24,383 bases of DNA, from NCBI GenBank assembly GCA_028290345.1, contig JAQGKB010000097.1:1-24383 (forward strand), in the 5' to 3' direction. This stretch comes from Hyphomicrobiales bacterium. GTDB taxonomy: Bacteria > Pseudomonadota > Alphaproteobacteria > Rhizobiales > Devosiaceae. Of this stretch, positions 7,503-14,292 are shown one piece after another. Under the pieces are notes generated by a model that was not told the origin of the DNA, ran no database searches, and saw only the letters and a list, made by a program, of their open reading frames with translations. Position 1 is the first letter of the stretch. The number at the start of each line of letters is the position of its first letter. The position numbers and the translations under genes were made by a program.

Positions 7503-7521
7503 AAAATTCGGCAATGGTCAA
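7493..7521 (-). promoter_or_regulatory. Sigma-70-type promoter of the SOS-box gene
   Basis: On the minus strand, TTGACC (7521-7516) is followed after exactly 17 bases by TATTTT (7498-7493). Transcription should start near 7486, giving a leader of about 29 bases to the ATG at 7457. The surrounding stretch is AT-rich compared with the rest of the window. A near-perfect palindrome, GACTATAGCTATGGTC, lies further upstream at about 7539-7554. Confidence 0.7.
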
Positions 7522-7593
7522 GACACCATTGGCGTGATGACTATAGCTATGGTCGCGATCCGGCTTCCTGTCAATATATAGTAGGTACGAACC

Positions 7594-8409
7594 CTAAGCC
7601 TGCGCTGCCTGTTGCAGGGCGGCGAGTTTTTGGCGCAGCTCGGGGGTAAGCGGCCGGCTCAGGCCCTCCTTGGCGGCCTCGAGGATCAGGGCGTTGGTTT
7701 CACCCTCGATGGCGGCGACCAGCCGGCTCTGGAATTCCTCGGTCGACAGCCCCGGCGGGATCGGCGGCAGGAATTTGGCACGGGCGATGCCGGGCCACAG
7801 CACCAGGTTATTGCGGCCCCAGAACAGGCCGGAATTCAGCGCCACCGGCACCACCGGCACGTTCAGCGCCGCATAGAGCCGCGAGGCGCCGTAGCGATAA
7901 TCGGGCGGCGCCAACGGCGCCTTGCGCGTGCCTTCCGGGAAGATGATGATGCGGCAGCCGCGCGCGATGGCGCTCTTGGCCTCGGCGGTCATCGCCGGCA
8001 CGGCCTGGCCGCCCTTCTTGCGATCCACGGGGATGCAGTTGAGGGCCTTCATTGCCCAGCCGAGGAACGGGATATCCAGCAATTCCTTCTTGGCGATGAA
8101 GGCGGGGGTGCCGCTGTGCGGCAGGATGGCGAAGATATCCCAATCGCTCTGGTGCTTTGAAACGATGAGGCACCCGCCCTCGGGGATGTTCTCGGTGCCG
8201 CTGATTTCCGACCGGATGCCGCAGAAGACGCGGAGGAAGGTGAGGTTGGAGGCGCCCCAGTACTTGCCGATATTGATGCCCCAATCGGGCATCCTGCCGC
8301 TGCGGCCCGTGATCACGGCGATGGTGCCCAGGAACAAGGCGAGCACGATCGTCTGGCCGATGAACGCCACGTAGAACAGCGCCGAACGGATCGCCTGGAT
8401 GATGGTCAT
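7594..8409 (-). CDS. plsC: 1-acyl-sn-glycerol-3-phosphate acyltransferase
   Basis: The enzyme acylates lysophosphatidic acid to phosphatidic acid at the inner membrane in phospholipid synthesis. The 271-residue protein has an N-terminal membrane helix (about 9-34), the catalytic HX4D box H86-QSDW-D91, the acyl-acceptor segment FIAKKELLDIPFLGW, and the FPEGTR block near residue 157. The C-terminal tail is Ala/Gln-rich. ATG 8409 lies 10 bases downstream of the ftsX stop, so it is the third gene of an ftsE-ftsX-plsC operon linking envelope lipid supply to division. Confidence 0.93.
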   Translation of the reverse strand: MTIIQAIRSALFYVAFIGQTIVLALFLGTIAVITGRSGRMPDWGINIGKYWGASNLTFLRVFCGIRSEISGTENIPEGGCLIVSKHQSDWDIFAILPHSGTPAFIAKKELLDIPFLGWAMKALNCIPVDRKKGGQAVPAMTAEAKSAIARGCRIIIFPEGTRKAPLAPPDYRYGASRLYAALNVPVVPVALNSGLFWGRNNLVLWPGIARAKFLPPIPPGLSTEEFQSRLVAAIEGETNALILEAAKEGLSRPLTPELRQKLAALQQAAQA

Positions 8410-8419
8410 GAGTGGCCTC

Positions 8420-9343
8420 TCAGGAAGTCTGCGACAGGAACCGCCGCACGGTCAGGCGCGAGGTGATGGCCGTCACTGCTGCGATGACCGGTATTACCGC
8501 GGCAAGGCCCAAAATACCATCGAAGCCGAGCGCGAAACGCCCGAACAACACGCCGATCTGCGCGCTGGCGCCGCCGCTCAGCATATTGCCGGTGGTGATG
8601 CCGATGAGGAAGAAGAAGATGATGGCGGCGAGCCCGCCGACAATGCCGCCGCGAAAGCCGATGAGCAGGAACCGGCCCTGGAATTCCCCGGCGATAAAAC
8701 TGTTCGAGGCGCCGATGAAATGCAGCACGTCGACGATCTCGCGGTTCGAGGCCATGGTGCCGCGGGTGGCAAAGACGATGGCCAAAACCGTCGCCACCAC
8801 GATCAGCGCCAGCACCAGCAATCCGGAAAAGACGATGGTGCCCGACATGGCGTTGAGCTGTTCGCGCCAGGCGGCATGGGTATCGAGCGTTGCGCCTTTC
8901 ACCGATTGGAGATCGCGCACCAGCTTTGGAATATCAGCATCGGTGGGATCGCCGAGTTGCACCACGACCAGGCGCGGGATCTGGATCGAGGACAGGTCGA
9001 GCCCGTCGCCCAGCCACGGTTTCAACAGGTCCTGGCTTTCCTGCAGGCTGAGCGCCCGGGCGGTCGCGACGCCCGGGGTGGCTTCGGCCAGGGCGACGGC
9101 GGTGCGGAGGTTGGAATCCATCACCTCGCCCGGCATCGGCCGGATCTGGATGGTGACCTCGCGCCCGACATCGGACGACCAGGCGATGGCCGATTTCTGC
9201 ACCAGCACCACGCCGCCCAGCGTCACCGCCGAGAGAAACGTCATGATGGCGATGAGCAGCACCAGCGTGCGGCCGGCGACCGAGCGCTCCGGCACGATCG
9301 GCGCGGTGCGGGTGCCGCTGCTGCGAATTCGGGCATCAGGCAT
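8420..9343 (-). CDS. ftsX: Cell division ABC transporter permease FtsX
   Basis: FtsX is the membrane partner of FtsE at the division site, where FtsEX typically controls peptidoglycan hydrolases through its periplasmic loop. The 307-residue protein has a cytoplasmic N-terminus, a first helix around residues 28-50, an extracytoplasmic domain of about 120 residues, and three more helices in the second half (from about residue 170). The central DVLHFIGASNSFIAGEF is the typical coupling segment. ATG 9343 is chosen; it overlaps the ftsE stop by eight bases, indicating coupling. The frame stays open further upstream but that part overlaps ftsE. Confidence 0.93.
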   Translation of the reverse strand: MPDARIRSSGTRTAPIVPERSVAGRTLVLLIAIMTFLSAVTLGGVVLVQKSAIAWSSDVGREVTIQIRPMPGEVMDSNLRTAVALAEATPGVATARALSLQESQDLLKPWLGDGLDLSSIQIPRLVVVQLGDPTDADIPKLVRDLQSVKGATLDTHAAWREQLNAMSGTIVFSGLLVLALIVVATVLAIVFATRGTMASNREIVDVLHFIGASNSFIAGEFQGRFLLIGFRGGIVGGLAAIIFFFLIGITTGNMLSGGASAQIGVLFGRFALGFDGILGLAAVIPVIAAVTAITSRLTVRRFLSQTS

Positions 9344-10031
9344 GGAACACCAGTTCGCCATCGCGCAACAGGATGCGCGGAAAGGAAAAGCTGTCGAGCA
9401 GCGGCAATTCGTGGGTGGCAAGGATAATGGTGGTGCCGAGCCTGTTGAGTTCGGCGAACAGCGTCACCAGCCGCAGCGACAATTCGGGATCGACATTGCC
9501 GGTCGGCTCATCCGCGAGGAGGATGTCCGGCCGTCCGATCACGGCCCGGGCGATGGCGGCGCGCTGCTTTTCCCCGCCCGAAAGCAGGGCGGGATGGGCG
9601 CCCATGCGCTCGCCCAGGCCCACCCATTCGAGCAGCTCCACCACATTGTCGCGATAGGCGCTTTCGGGCTGGCCGAGCACGCGCAGCGGCAGCGCCACGT
9701 TCTCGAAGGTGGTGAGGTGATCGAGCAGGCGGAACTCCTGGAACACGATGCCGATATGGCGGCGCATCTGCAGCAGGCTGTCCTGGTTGAGGTCGGTCAC
9801 GTCCTTGCCGAACATTTTCACCCGGCCGCGCGTCGGCTTCAGCGACAAGAGCAACAGCTTGAGCAGCGAAGTCTTGCCCGAGCCGGAGGGACCGGTGAGG
9901 AAATGAAAGGAACCCGGCTCGATGTGAAAGTTCAAATCCTTGAGGATTTCGGGGCCTTGCCCATAGCGCAGGCCCACGTCAGTAAACTCAATCACTCCGG
10001 CCGTGCTCCGAATCAGTGGCTCTTGGATCAT
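9336..10031 (-). CDS. ftsE: Cell division ATP-binding protein FtsE
   Basis: FtsE is the cytoplasmic ATPase of the FtsEX complex. The 231-residue protein has Walker A GPSGSGKT (47-54), the Q-loop FQEF, the ABC signature LLSGGEKQRAAIARA, Walker B ILLADEPTGNVD and the switch histidine in LATHE. The start is uncertain: ATG 10031 gives MIQEPLIRST, while a GTG at 9995 would begin VIEFTDVGLRYG, closer to the usual FtsE N-terminus, with GGAG ten bases upstream. It opens the ftsE-ftsX-plsC operon and diverges from the zinc-ribbon gene. Confidence 0.94.
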   Translation of the reverse strand: MIQEPLIRSTAGVIEFTDVGLRYGQGPEILKDLNFHIEPGSFHFLTGPSGSGKTSLLKLLLLSLKPTRGRVKMFGKDVTDLNQDSLLQMRRHIGIVFQEFRLLDHLTTFENVALPLRVLGQPESAYRDNVVELLEWVGLGERMGAHPALLSGGEKQRAAIARAVIGRPDILLADEPTGNVDPELSLRLVTLFAELNRLGTTIILATHELPLLDSFSFPRILLRDGELVFHA

Positions 10032-10104
10032 AGCATTTGCACGGTGATGCTTAGGGGGTCTGAAAGGCGCCAGCAAGTTTGAGGAGTTTTAACCCGGTGG
10101 GCAT

Positions 10105-10126
10105 AGGGTCGCGATACCCTTTTTTT
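10105..10126 (+). other. Terminator-like hairpin with T-run in a gene leader
   Basis: AGGGT (10105-10109) pairs with ACCCT (10116-10120) and is followed by a run of seven T (10120-10126), only 15 bases before the zinc-ribbon start codon. It has the shape of a weak intrinsic terminator but lies in the divergent gap between ftsE and that gene, so it may be an attenuator or a chance structure. The stem is only five pairs. Confidence 0.35.
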
Positions 10127-10140
10127 GCACCCCCGCGTCG

Positions 10141-11046
10141 ATGATCATTTCCTGTCCATATTGCCAGACGCGTTACGAGGTTGCGTACGAGACCATCGGG
10201 TCTGCCGGACGCAAGGTTCAGTGCGCCAATTGCCAGAAAGCCTGGAAGGCCCAGCCCAGCAAGCCGCCAGTCGACGACGAGGACCGGCTGTTCGACGCCA
10301 TCGACGAGCAGGCGCTCGACGATGCCCTGCGCGACGAAGAAAAGAACGCGGCCGAATCGGCGACGCCCATCGATTTTTCGCGGGCCCGCCGGAAGGACGC
10401 ATCGCCCCAGTCCTCGGCCGGCCACGCCTCGATCGTCGCCACGCCGGAAGAGCCCAAGCCCGCCGCCGAGCCGGAGGTGCCGATGGATCCGGCGCTGCTG
10501 CGCAAGGTGCAGCGGGCGTTTTCGCGCCGCGAACGCTCGATGGTCAGCAAATTGCCGCTGGCCCGGCTGCGCCGCTCGGCGCGCCGCGTCGCAGTGATCG
10601 GGCTGGTGCTGCTGCTCGTCGCCGGCTTTGGCTTCCGTACCCAGATCGTGCTGCAATTTCCCGGGCTCGCCGGCCTCTATGATGCCGTCGGGCTGGGGGT
10701 GAACGTCATCGGCCTCGAATTCCACGACATCCGTACCGTGCAGGCCTTGCGCAACGGCGCCGAGGCGATCGAGGTCACCGGCACCATCCGCAGCGTTTCC
10801 GACAATACCGTCGACGTCCCGGCCGTGATCGTGACGCTGCTCAGCGCCTCGGGCGCGCCGATCTACCAATGGAGCGTCACGCCCAAGGCGGCCGATCTCA
10901 AGCCGGGGGAGGTGATTGCGCTCGATACCGAGGTCAGCGCACCGCCGGCCGGCGCCGCCCGCGTCCGGCTGACCTTTGCGACCGGCCGCGCCCAAACCGA
11001 CAATTCTGTAGCGCTGCCGCTGGCCGCCGCTGAGGAGACCCATTGA
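10141..11046 (+). CDS. MJ0042-type zinc-ribbon membrane protein
   Basis: The 301-residue protein begins with a zinc ribbon, C5-PY-C8 and C28-AN-C31, matching the MJ0042 / zinc_ribbon_4 family. It has an acidic and charged linker (about 45-120), a basic stretch before one membrane helix (149-168), and a C-terminal soluble domain of about 130 residues that resembles the DUF3426-type fold (GTIRSVSDNTVDVPAVIV...LKPGEV). The zinc finger is likely cytoplasmic and the C-terminal domain periplasmic. Function is not established. It diverges from ftsE and its TGA overlaps the cpdR ATG by one base (TGATG), so it is likely translated together with cpdR. Confidence 0.88.
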   Translation: MIISCPYCQTRYEVAYETIGSAGRKVQCANCQKAWKAQPSKPPVDDEDRLFDAIDEQALDDALRDEEKNAAESATPIDFSRARRKDASPQSSAGHASIVATPEEPKPAAEPEVPMDPALLRKVQRAFSRRERSMVSKLPLARLRRSARRVAVIGLVLLLVAGFGFRTQIVLQFPGLAGLYDAVGLGVNVIGLEFHDIRTVQALRNGAEAIEVTGTIRSVSDNTVDVPAVIVTLLSASGAPIYQWSVTPKAADLKPGEVIALDTEVSAPPAGAARVRLTFATGRAQTDNSVALPLAAAEETH

Positions 11047-11459
11047 TGGCCCGTATTCTTGTTGCTGAAGACGATGACAATGTCCGCCAGTTCGTAGCCC
11101 GCGCGCTGCAGTTGAACGGCCATGAGGTGATGGAAGCAGAAGATGGCGGGCTTGCGGCCGAATTGCTGCAATCGGAAGCCGGGCGCTTCGATCTGCTGCT
11201 GTCCGACATCAAGATGCCGGTAATGGACGGCATTGCCCTGGCGCTCAACGTCGCTGCCGCCTTTCCCGATCTCACCATCGTGCTGATGACCGGCTTCGCC
11301 GACCAGCGCGAGCGCGCCCACGGGCTCGATGCCCTGATCTATGACGTGATCGCAAAACCGTTCAGCCTGCAGCAGATCCTCGCCAAGGTGGACGACGCGC
11401 TCAACGGCCGCCCGGTGGAAGTGGTATCGCTGGCCCGGCAGGCCCTCGCCGAGGGCTGA
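11046..11459 (+). CDS. cpdR: Single-domain response regulator, CpdR type
   Basis: The 137-residue receiver-only protein has acidic residues D9-D11 (AEDDDNVR), phospho-acceptor D54 in LLSDIKMPVMDG, T82 (LMTGFADQRERAHGLDAL) and K104 (KPFS). The MTGFADQRERAHGLDAL segment is distinctive of CpdR, the adaptor that, when unphosphorylated, directs ClpXP to the pole and helps degrade CtrA and other cell-cycle substrates in Caulobacter and Sinorhizobium. Phosphorylation by the CckA-ChpT relay is known for the family. ATG 11046 overlaps the previous stop by one base. The C-terminal RQALAEG tail is short with no output domain. Confidence 0.9.
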   Translation: MARILVAEDDDNVRQFVARALQLNGHEVMEAEDGGLAAELLQSEAGRFDLLLSDIKMPVMDGIALALNVAAAFPDLTIVLMTGFADQRERAHGLDALIYDVIAKPFSLQQILAKVDDALNGRPVEVVSLARQALAEG

Positions 11460-11528
11460 GCCTCCCGCGTGTCGATTGGGCGCGTATGTCGCAGTTGACA
11501 GCGCGCCTCGCCGTTGACACATAAGAGT

Positions 11529-11849
11529 ATGCTTAACCTATCGCCATCGCTCGACCTGATGTACCAGGCGCTGTCCGACCCGACGCGGCGGGCCATGCTC
11601 GAACGCCTGAGCCGCGGTCCCGCCTCGGTCAGCGCGCTCGCCGAACCGTTTGCCATGTCTCTGCCCGCAGTGGTGCAGCACCTGCAGGTGCTTGAGCACA
11701 GTGGCCTGGTGCGGACGGAGAAAATTGGCCGTGTCCGCACCTGCCAGCTCGAGCCGGCGGCTCTGCAACTCGCCGAACAATGGCTCAACGACCGCCGGAC
11801 CAACTGGGTGCGGCGGCTGGACCGGCTGGGGGATTTGCTGGCGGAGTGA
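11529..11849 (+). CDS. ArsR-family winged-helix transcriptional regulator
   Basis: The 106-residue protein covers one HTH domain: LMYQALSDPTRRAMLERLSRGPASVSALAEPFAMSLPAVVQHLQVLEHSGLV, with the recognition helix near residues 48-64. No metal-binding cysteine motif is present, so it belongs to the metal-free SDPTRR group that usually sits beside an SRPBCC gene; no such gene is present here. ATG 11529 is preferred over the upstream TTG at 11514. Two TTGACA words (11495-11500 and 11514-11519) precede it; the first, with a weak -10 near the start codon, would give a nearly leaderless transcript. Confidence 0.88.
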   Translation: MLNLSPSLDLMYQALSDPTRRAMLERLSRGPASVSALAEPFAMSLPAVVQHLQVLEHSGLVRTEKIGRVRTCQLEPAALQLAEQWLNDRRTNWVRRLDRLGDLLAE

Positions 11850-11860
11850 GGGATCCACCG

Positions 11861-11876
11861 CACCTCACCATGAGGG
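11861..11876. repeat. Short shared word beside R1d
   Basis: CACCTCACCATGAGGG here is repeated at 7078-7093, where it forms the right arm of a perfect inverted repeat next to R1c. Both copies are followed within 30 bases by GCTCACCCC. This looks like a small third repeat or an extension of some R1 copies. Confidence 0.5.
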
Positions 11877-11899
11877 TTGCGCGGGGCGCTCACCCCCTC

Positions 11900-11995
11900 A
11901 TTCGTCATCCTCGCACTTGATGCGAGGACCCAGGCTTGTGATAAGCGCCACCGCACGCAGTCTGGGCCCTCGGGTCGAGCCCGAGGGTGACAAAT
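11900..11995. repeat. R1 palindromic repeat, copy d (inverted)
   Basis: This copy is in the opposite orientation to copies a-c: it opens ATTCGTCATCCTCGCAC and closes GAGCCCGAGGGTGACAAAT. Both internal dyads (CCTCGCA-cttga-TGCGAGG and CCCTCGGG-tcgag-CCCGAGGG) are intact. It lies in the convergent gap between arsR and lysA. Confidence 0.9.
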
Positions 11996-12001
11996 GAGGG
12001 G

Positions 12002-12079
12002 GGAGGTGGACGGCGCTCCGCGCCACCTTCTCCCACAAGGGGAGGTGGAGGGCGCTGCGCGCCACCTTCTCCCACGAGG
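12002..12079. repeat. 39-bp tandem repeat, two units
   Basis: Units at 12002-12040 and 12041-12079 match at 36 of 39 positions. Each contains a dyad, GGTGG-(a)-GGCGC...GCGCC-ACC, so each can fold as a hairpin. The array touches the lysA stop codon (12089) and follows R1d. Confidence 0.85.
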
Positions 12080-12088
12080 GAAGAAGGG

Positions 12089-13348
12089 TCACACCCAGTC
12101 CGGAACGCTATCCAGCGCAATCAGCTCGGCGATCGACTTGCGCGGCCTGATCACGTGATAGCGGCTGCCATCCACCAGCACCTCGGGGATCAACGGCCGC
12201 GAATTGTAGGTCGAGGCCATCACGGCACCATAAGCCCCGGCGCTCATGACCGCCAGCAAATCGCCCTCTGCGACGCCGGGCACGGTGCGGCCTAGCGCCA
12301 GATAGTCCCCCGTCTCGCATACCGGACCGACGATATCACCGGTGATCGGGGGCAGATTGCTCGCCGCAATCGGCAAAATATCGTGGTGCGCCTCATACAG
12401 CGTCGGGCGGATGATGTCGTTCATCCCCGCATCGACGATGATGAAGTTCTTCGCCCCTTCTTTGACGTATTCGACCTTGGTGACCAAAATCCCGGCATTG
12501 CCGACGATCAGCCGGCCCGGTTCGACCACCAGCGATACGCCGAGCCCACCCAGCTTTGCGATGACGATGTTCGCGTAGGCGCTCGGATCGGGCGGCGCGT
12601 CCTGATCGTGGTGATAGGGGATGCCGAGGCCGCCGCCGACATCCACGTGGCGCAGCTTGTGGCCATCGGCCTGCAACTGCCGCACCAGTTGCGCCAAGAG
12701 CTCGAAGGCATCGACGAAGGGCGAAAGGTCGGTGATCTGGCTGCCGATATGCATGTCGACGCCGACCGCCTCGACATTGGAAAGCCCGGCGATGCGTTGA
12801 TAGACCTCGCGCGCCAGCGCGTAGGGGATGCCGAACTTGTTCTCCGACTTGCCCGTGGAAATCTTGGCGTGCGTCTTGGCGTCGACATCGGGATTGATCC
12901 GCACCGAGACCCGGGCGCGCTTGCCCATCGAGCGGGCCATCTCGTTCAGCCGGTCGAGCTCGGGCTCGCTCTCGACATTGAAGCAGTGGATGCCCAGTTC
13001 GAGCCCGCGCCGCATCTCGGCAAAAGTTTTGGCAACACCCGAGAAGACGATCTTTTCCGGCGGAATGCCGGCGGCGATGGCGCGCTCGAGTTCGCCCAGC
13101 GACACCACGTCAGCGCCGGCGCCCTCCTTGGCCAGAAGCGTCAGCACCGCCTGGTTGGAATTGGCCTTCATCGCATAGGCGAGCAGCGTCGGGACGGCGG
13201 CGAACGCCTGCTGCATCACCTGCACATGGCGGCGCAGCGTTGCGGCCGAATAGACGTAAAACGGCGTGCCGACCTCAAGGCTCAGCGCCGAGAGGTCAAC
13301 GTCTTCGGCGAACATTTTTCCGTCGTCGCGATACTGGAAGTGGTGCAC
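12089..13348 (-). CDS. lysA: Diaminopimelate decarboxylase
   Basis: The enzyme converts meso-diaminopimelate to lysine, the last step of lysine synthesis, using PLP. The 419-residue protein is a fold-type III (alanine racemase-like) enzyme: K61 in LLAYAMKANSN binds PLP, followed by VDMHIGSQI, VDVGGGLGIPYHHD, a C-terminal CETGD, whose cysteine contributes to the active site of the partner subunit, and AGAYGAVMASTYNSRP. The start is GTG 13348 (HHFQYRDDGKMFAEDV), with GGAAAG nine bases upstream. The open frame continues upstream only through repeat R2. The gene is downstream of argH and the second ChaC gene on the same strand. Confidence 0.95.
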   Translation of the reverse strand: MHHFQYRDDGKMFAEDVDLSALSLEVGTPFYVYSAATLRRHVQVMQQAFAAVPTLLAYAMKANSNQAVLTLLAKEGAGADVVSLGELERAIAAGIPPEKIVFSGVAKTFAEMRRGLELGIHCFNVESEPELDRLNEMARSMGKRARVSVRINPDVDAKTHAKISTGKSENKFGIPYALAREVYQRIAGLSNVEAVGVDMHIGSQITDLSPFVDAFELLAQLVRQLQADGHKLRHVDVGGGLGIPYHHDQDAPPDPSAYANIVIAKLGGLGVSLVVEPGRLIVGNAGILVTKVEYVKEGAKNFIIVDAGMNDIIRPTLYEAHHDILPIAASNLPPITGDIVGPVCETGDYLALGRTVPGVAEGDLLAVMSAGAYGAVMASTYNSRPLIPEVLVDGSRYHVIRPRKSIAELIALDSVPDWV

Positions 13349-13448
13349 GGCAGGGGACTTTCCACGGAGGGCAGAATTGGCTCGCATTGGTCTAGTGCAA
13401 GCGCCCGGAAAACGAAAGTGGGGGGCCCGAGGTTGGGCAAGCTGGCGC

Positions 13449-13573
13449 ACCCTCCCCCTTGAGGGGAGGGAGGGCGGCAGCCCAGGGTGGGGGTTGTTTG
13501 CCGCGCATGAAGCCCAAGCTGGAGAGCAGCAAGAAACCCCCACCCCTGACCCCTCCCCTCAAGGGGGAGGGGA
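13449..13573. repeat. R2 repeat, paired copies b/c
   Basis: Two R2 hairpins face each other: CCCTCCCC-cttga-GGGGAGGG at about 13450-13470, and CCCTCCCC-tcaa-GGGGGAGGGG at 13551-13573. The first is followed by CAGGGTGGGGGTT and the second preceded by AACCCCCACCCCTG, giving a larger inverted structure of about 125 bp. It lies between the second ChaC gene and lysA, both on the minus strand; its right end supplies the ChaC stop codon. Confidence 0.85.
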
Positions 13574-14284
13574 CGCAACCGCTGCACCATGCGCGGCATC
13601 GATGCGGGCGGCGACCAGCTCCTGCAGGTCCCACAGGTGCCGGTCGTGGATGCCCATGTCCTGCAGGTGCTTCACCGTGGCGTAGAGATATTCCGCCATC
13701 GAGCCGCGCGAGCCGACGGCGCGGGCCAGAACGTCGGCGATCTCGGCGTCGGTGAGCCCGCTGACATAGCGCTTGCTCTTGCGATCGATGCAGAAGGTGA
13801 TGGCGCGGATCGGGCCGATTTCGGTCGCGACGTTCACCCAGCGCGGCGGGAAGGACGACGGTTTTTGACTCATCTCGCGCCGGAACAGCAGGTTGAGGTT
13901 TTCCTCGACCGTACCTGGCGGCAGGCGGTAGAGCACGCCCTTGCAGGCGCCGCCGTGATCGAGCGCCAGCATCAGCCCCGGATTTTGCGGCGAGCCGCGA
14001 AAACGAGTGTTCCAGCCGAGGCAAAAGGCCCGATGCCAGCCGCGTAACAGGCCGGTGCGGATTTCATCGAAGGCGCAAGCCGGCTTCCAGATCAGCGAAC
14101 CATAGGCGAAAATCCACACCTCGCCAGTCTGCGGGCCAGCCGCGAGGATTTCGGCGATGTAACGGGCGTAGTCTGCGTCGGTGGAAGGCGTGGCGCCTTC
14201 CATCAGGTCTTCCTCAGGCATGTCGCGCGCCACCAGCGCCACATGCTCGGCCGTCAGCCGCATCTCCCGCGCCGTGCGCGCCAT
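13559..14284 (-). CDS. ChaC-like gamma-glutamylcyclotransferase (second copy)
   Basis: The protein is predicted to release 5-oxoproline from glutathione or other gamma-glutamyl compounds. Of its 241 residues, the first 54 form a helical extension, then come the family core: IFAYGSLIWKPACAF (YGSLIW at 61-66), RFRGSPQNPGLMLAL, and E137 (RREM) as candidate catalytic acid, ending GSMAEYLYATVKHLQDMGIHD. ATG 14284 lies eight bases after the argH stop, so it is co-transcribed with argH. The last residues (ASPPP) and the stop codon are encoded by the R2 repeat, so the original C-terminus may have been changed by repeat insertion. Confidence 0.88.
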   Translation of the reverse strand: MARTAREMRLTAEHVALVARDMPEEDLMEGATPSTDADYARYIAEILAAGPQTGEVWIFAYGSLIWKPACAFDEIRTGLLRGWHRAFCLGWNTRFRGSPQNPGLMLALDHGGACKGVLYRLPPGTVEENLNLLFRREMSQKPSSFPPRWVNVATEIGPIRAITFCIDRKSKRYVSGLTDAEIADVLARAVGSRGSMAEYLYATVKHLQDMGIHDRHLWDLQELVAARIDAAHGAAVASPPP

Positions 14285-14292
14285 TTTCGACC

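Noticed and set aside
13349..13543. 65-residue N-terminal extension of lysA
   Set aside because: It is made of R2 repeat sequence; GTG 13348 has a ribosome-binding site and matches family length.
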